Of a stretch of DNA of 7,817 bases, positions 4,803 through 7,817 are shown piece by piece. A program made the translations under genes and the position numbers. The stretch comes from an uncultured Burkholderiales bacterium (GTDB lineage: Bacteria > Pseudomonadota > Gammaproteobacteria > Burkholderiales > Burkholderiaceae_E), in assembly GCA_903831925.1 (NCBI GenBank), contig CAIKZV010000217.1, forward strand, positions 1-7,817, read 5' to 3'. Within the stretch, counting starts at the first letter, position 1. Each line of letters starts with the position of its first letter. The notes under the pieces are model-generated. The model saw nothing but the letters and a program-made list of their open reading frames with translations, searched no databases and was not told the DNA's origin.

Positions 4803-5795
4803 ATGGCTGAAGTGCTCACCCCCTTCGAGGAAGCAAGCGCGCTGGCGCATGACGGCCCGGCGCGTACGCCCTGGGCGCATGTCCGAGCGATGCGCGACAA
4901 ACTCGAAGTCTCGCTGCAGACCATTGCCGAAGGTCGCCAGAATTCGCCGATCGCGCTCGATGATGTGCGAGCAGCCTCGACCTTGTTGCAAAGACTGTGT
5001 CTGCTCGAATCCGATGCCATGCTGTCGGTGCCCTTGCGTCTGACCGGCGGGCGCTACGGCGTTCGCCATGCGCTGTCCACCGCCATCGTGCTCGAATTCA
5101 TGCTGACCCGCATGGGCACCTCGCCCAGCGAGCGACGCACCGCCATCAATGCTGCGCTCACCATGAACCTCGGCATGCACGAGCTGCAGGAGCAGCTCTA
5201 TGCGCAGGCCGGTGCACTGTCGCCCGAGCAGCGCGCAGCCGTGCTCGATCATCCCAATGTCAGCGTCGCATTGCTGCGCGGCGCCGGGCTCGAAGACCGG
5301 ATGTGGATCGCGCTGGTCACGCAGCATCACGAGCATCTCGACGGTACCGGCTATCCGCGCAAGCTCTCGGGCGACCAGCTGTGGCCGGCCGCGCAGGCGC
5401 TGATGCTGGCTGATCGCTGGTGCGCGATGATCACCGAGCGCCACTATCGGGCCGGTGCACCACCGGACCAGGCGCTGCAGCTCATCGTCGGCCGTGCCAG
5501 CGGCGTGGCCGACACCGCGATCGGCAAGGCCTTGAGCGATGTGCTCGGCCCCTATCCGCCGGGCACACCGGTCAGACTGGTCAATGGCGAAGTCGGTGTG
5601 GTCTGCCGCCGAACCTACGATCCGTCGGCACCGGTGGTCAGAGTCATGCATCCCACCTACGGACCGAATGGCCCTGACGGCGTGAACCGGCTGTGCATCG
5701 AATCGAAGCTGCGCATCGAGGCCTGCATACCGGCGGCCGATGTCGGCTTTCCGATCGAGACTGAGCAGTTGTGGCCGGCCACAGGTCCGCTCTAG
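4803..5795 (+). CDS. Degenerate HD-GYP domain protein (c-di-GMP phosphodiesterase-like, HD doublet lost)
   Basis: The 330-residue soluble protein has no signal peptide or membrane helix. Residues 1-80 or so are a helical N-terminal region without a recognised domain. Residues 85-230 align by motif with HD-GYP: H89 in the first helix, H150 in LDHP, HHEHLDGTGYP at 175-185 and D204 in LADRWCAM, followed by ERHYR (212-216). The GYP signature and the later histidines are kept. The segment that should read LLHDIGK is LTMNLGM (119-125), so the H-D metal ligands are M121 and N122, and the lysine is M125. A C-terminal YPPGTPVRLVNGEVGVV (251-267) is typical of the end of HD-GYP proteins. Canonical members hydrolyse cyclic di-GMP with a two- or three-metal site; this one may be inactive and act as a binder or adaptor. 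The start at 4803 is the first in-frame ATG but has no evident ribosome site. It converges on the PilL-like kinase gene. Confidence 0.85.
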   Translation: MAEVLTPFEEASALAHDGPARTPWAHVRAMRDKLEVSLQTIAEGRQNSPIALDDVRAASTLLQRLCLLESDAMLSVPLRLTGGRYGVRHALSTAIVLEFMLTRMGTSPSERRTAINAALTMNLGMHELQEQLYAQAGALSPEQRAAVLDHPNVSVALLRGAGLEDRMWIALVTQHHEHLDGTGYPRKLSGDQLWPAAQALMLADRWCAMITERHYRAGAPPDQALQLIVGRASGVADTAIGKALSDVLGPYPPGTPVRLVNGEVGVVCRRTYDPSAPVVRVMHPTYGPNGPDGVNRLCIESKLRIEACIPAADVGFPIETEQLWPATGPL

Positions 5796-5816
5796 CGAAC
5801 GTCTTTTCTTAAGCAG

Positions 5817-5859
5817 ACAGGCCCTCGCGACGACCCTCAGGATCGCCGCCCGGACCTGT
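5817..5859. terminator. Possible bidirectional terminator hairpin between convergent genes
   Basis: In the 69-bp gap between two convergent stops, ACAGG (5817-5821) pairs with CCTGT (5855-5859). The interior continues the stem with CC/GG, GCG/CGC, CGA/TCG and CC/GG, with no bulges but five mismatched positions, and closes on a TCA loop (5837-5839). That is 15 pairs in all. Only a short T-run follows on the plus strand (5859-5861), so it is at best a weak intrinsic terminator. Its position between convergent genes is the main support. Confidence 0.4.
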
Positions 5860-5864
5860 TTGCG

Positions 5865-7817
5865 TCAGTTCACCGGCTGTGATTCGGTGGTAAGCGCCTT
5901 GACCAGCCGCAGCAGCTCGCCCTCTTCATAGGGCTTGCCAAGGAAGTGCGAGACGCCCAGCGAGAAGGCATGGTCGCGATGCTTGTCGGCGGTGCGCGAG
6001 GAGATCATCACGATCGGCACACCCTTCCAGCGTTCGTCCTCGCGCATCTTGCGAGCCACGTCGAAGCCGTCCATGCGCGGCATCTCGATATCGAGCAGCA
6101 TCAGGTCGGGCACGACGTCCTGAAGCTGGCGCATCGCGTCGAGCCCGTCGCGAGCCAGAACCACCTGGTAGCCGTCCCGGCTAAGCAGCCGCTGGGTCAC
6201 CTTGCGCACGGTCACCGAATCGTCGACCACCATGACGGTGTGAGCCACTTCGATGCGCGTCGGCGCAAAGCCTGCGGTATCGCCCTGACCCGCCTGATGA
6301 CCGGCGCCGCTCTGGGCAATCTGGACCGGATTGAGGATCAGGACGATCTCGCCGTTGCCCAGCACGGTTGCACCAGCCATCCCGGTGACCCGCGCCAGTT
6401 GCGGGCCGACATTCTTGACCACTACCTCAGTGCTCGGCGAGACATGGTCGACATGGACCGCCAGCCGCTCTGCGCCGGAGCGCAACAGCACAACCGGCGA
6501 ATAACGCTGCGCAAGCGGCGTGCATTCAGCCATCTCGAGCATGCTGCCCAGGAAATAGAGGGGCACTGCCGCGCCCTGCCACTCGACGGTGTGATCGGCA
6601 TAGCCGGCAGCCAGGGCATCGGGCTTGAGCTGAAGAACCTGTTCGACAAGCGCCGAGGGCACTGCCACGCGCATCGACCCGACCGTCAGCAGCACCACCT
6701 GCGCGATCGCCAGCGACACCGGTAAATGGACATCAAAACAGGTACCAAGGCCCGGCGTTGAATCGAGTTCGATGCGTCCGCCCATGGCGGCCACCTCGGC
6801 CCTGACGACATCCATGCCGACGCCACGACCGGCCAGTTCGGTGACTTCGGGCGCGGTGCTGAACCCCGGCATGAAGATCATCTGCGCGAGCTCGCGCTCG
6901 TTGGGCCGGGCACCCGGCGCGATCAGACCGCGCTCGGTGGCGCGATCGAGGATGCGCGAATAGTTGAGTCCGGCGCCGTCATCGGTAAAGCGCAGTGTGA
7001 CCTCGCTGCCTTCCTGGCCCACGGTGAGACAGATCTCACCGGTCTCGGCTTTGCCGGCCGACAGCCGATCTGTGCGCGACTCGATGCCGTGAGCGACCGC
7101 ATTGCGCAGCAGATGCTCGATCGGCCCGCTCATGCGTTCGAGCACGCCACGATCGAGTTCGGCATCGGCGCCCTTGATTTCGAGGTTGACGCGCTTGCCA
7201 AGCTCCTTGGCGGCCTGACGGACCACGCGATACATGCGATCGGACACGCTGCCGAACTGCACCAGGCGGATTCGCATCAGGTCCTGCTGCAACTCGCGGG
7301 TCACCTGATTCTGGCGCGACAGATCCCGCGCGGCTTCGTCCAGACTGCGCATCGCATTCTGCTGCACAGTGGCCACGTCGTTGACCGACTCGGCGAGCAT
7401 CCGCGAGAGTTCCTGAAAACGCGTATAGCGATCGAATTCGAGCGGATCGAAGTCGCTGTCGACCTCACGATTGCGCGCAATGCGCGACTGGATCTGCGAA
7501 TCGGCTGCCAGCTCGATTTCGCGAAGCTGCGATCGCAGCCGGTTGACGTTTTCGGTCAGCTCGCCGAGCGACTGGCGGATGCCGCCGATCTCGTTGTCGA
7601 GGCGGGCGCGCGAAATCGAGACTTCGCCGGCCTCATTGACCAGCCGATCGAGCAGATCGGCCCGCACGCGAATCATCGGATGATTGGCGCTCGGCTGGAC
7701 CGCGACCGGGCGTGATACCGGCCGCGCAGGCGGGTCACGATCCTTCTGAGTCGGCGCAGGCGGCTCGTCGGAAACACGGTCGTGCGACGCATCCAGCGTC
7801 GGTTCGACCGCCACGCC
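5865..7817 (-). CDS. pilL: PilL/ChpA-like CheA-type hybrid histidine kinase, C-terminal part (5' end beyond window)
   Basis: About 650 residues are visible, and the N-terminus lies beyond the right edge; the family normally has several HPt domains there. Numbered from 7814, residues 1-46 are a Pro/Ala-rich linker. Residues 47-200 or so are the long helical dimerisation region (RADLLDRLVNEAGEV). The ATPase domain follows, with N-box HLLRNAVAHG (234-243), DDGAGL (278-283) and GRGVGMDVV (329-337). A CheW-like coupling domain covers about 365-500. A receiver domain covers about 526-645, with D531/D532, phospho-acceptor D575 in LLDIEMPRMDG, S605 and K627 in GKPY. All kinase and receiver key residues are present. 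Such proteins control type IV pilus twitching and surface sensing with PilG/PilH/PilI/PilJ, whose genes probably lie to the right. It could also be named chpA; CheA of flagellar chemotaxis is less likely because of the fused receiver. Confidence 0.9.
   Translation of the reverse strand, partial: GVAVEPTLDASHDRVSDEPPAPTQKDRDPPARPVSRPVAVQPSANHPMIRVRADLLDRLVNEAGEVSISRARLDNEIGGIRQSLGELTENVNRLRSQLREIELAADSQIQSRIARNREVDSDFDPLEFDRYTRFQELSRMLAESVNDVATVQQNAMRSLDEAARDLSRQNQVTRELQQDLMRIRLVQFGSVSDRMYRVVRQAAKELGKRVNLEIKGADAELDRGVLERMSGPIEHLLRNAVAHGIESRTDRLSAGKAETGEICLTVGQEGSEVTLRFTDDGAGLNYSRILDRATERGLIAPGARPNERELAQMIFMPGFSTAPEVTELAGRGVGMDVVRAEVAAMGGRIELDSTPGLGTCFDVHLPVSLAIAQVVLLTVGSMRVAVPSALVEQVLQLKPDALAAGYADHTVEWQGAAVPLYFLGSMLEMAECTPLAQRYSPVVLLRSGAERLAVHVDHVSPSTEVVVKNVGPQLARVTGMAGATVLGNGEIVLILNPVQIAQSGAGHQAGQGDTAGFAPTRIEVAHTVMVVDDSVTVRKVTQRLLSRDGYQVVLARDGLDAMRQLQDVVPDLMLLDIEMPRMDGFDVARKMREDERWKGVPIVMISSRTADKHRDHAFSLGVSHFLGKPYEEGELLRLVKALTTESQPVN

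Noticed and set aside
4764..5651. Minus-strand open frame (about 295 codons) opposite the HD-GYP-like gene
   Set aside because: His/Gln/Arg-rich shadow with no motif; the plus-strand frame carries clear HD-GYP and C-terminal family motifs.
5946..6725. Plus-strand open frame (about 259 codons) opposite the PilL-like kinase
   Set aside because: Opposite the receiver and CheW domains with intact key residues; His-rich antisense shadow. The same reasoning removes the frame at 7089-7715.

Overview
The window is about 7.8 kb of GC-rich DNA, almost fully coding and entirely chromosomal in character. The gene set is a chemotaxis-type PilL/ChpA hybrid kinase next to phr, yqgE, ruvX, pyrR, pyrB and a pyrC-like gene. 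That set and the protein sequences suggest a betaproteobacterium, possibly of the Rhodocyclales/Burkholderiales type; I cannot name the genus. I see no tRNA, rRNA, insertion sequence, CRISPR or prophage signal, and base composition does not shift between genes.

Left part (1-2936, minus strand): a tightly packed five-gene operon, read right to left as yqgE - ruvX - pyrR - pyrB - pyrC' (pyrC' runs off the left edge). Every junction is a stop/start overlap (8, 4, 1 and 4 nt), so translation is probably coupled throughout. It joins two conserved genes of housekeeping type (YqgE/AlgH family; RuvX, the 16S rRNA maturation nuclease family) to de novo pyrimidine synthesis. The terminal pyrC-like gene has lost the dihydroorotase HxH metal motif, so it is probably a non-catalytic partner of aspartate transcarbamoylase.

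Middle (2937-4802): a 61-bp divergent spacer separates yqgE (minus) from phrB (plus). It holds a perfect 7-bp inverted repeat. Each arm can serve as a -35 for one direction and a -10 for the other, giving a symmetric overlapping promoter pair. The yqgE start would then lie at or next to its own transcription start. phrB encodes a class I CPD photolyase with intact FAD-site and tryptophan-triad residues. A 212-bp gene-free stretch with several hairpins follows.

Right part (4803-7817): a 330-residue HD-GYP-like protein that keeps the GYP signature but has lost the HD doublet (plus strand) converges on the C-terminal two thirds or so of a PilL/ChpA-like hybrid histidine kinase (minus strand, N-terminus beyond the right edge). 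The short convergent gap carries an imperfect hairpin. The kinase points to twitching motility or surface sensing; the HD-GYP-like neighbour may belong to the same signalling theme, but only position suggests this.

Most genes are conserved housekeeping or signalling families. The points most worth a second look are the shared-dyad divergent promoter, the two degenerate enzymes (PyrC' and the HD-GYP-like protein) and the absence of any leader in front of pyrR.
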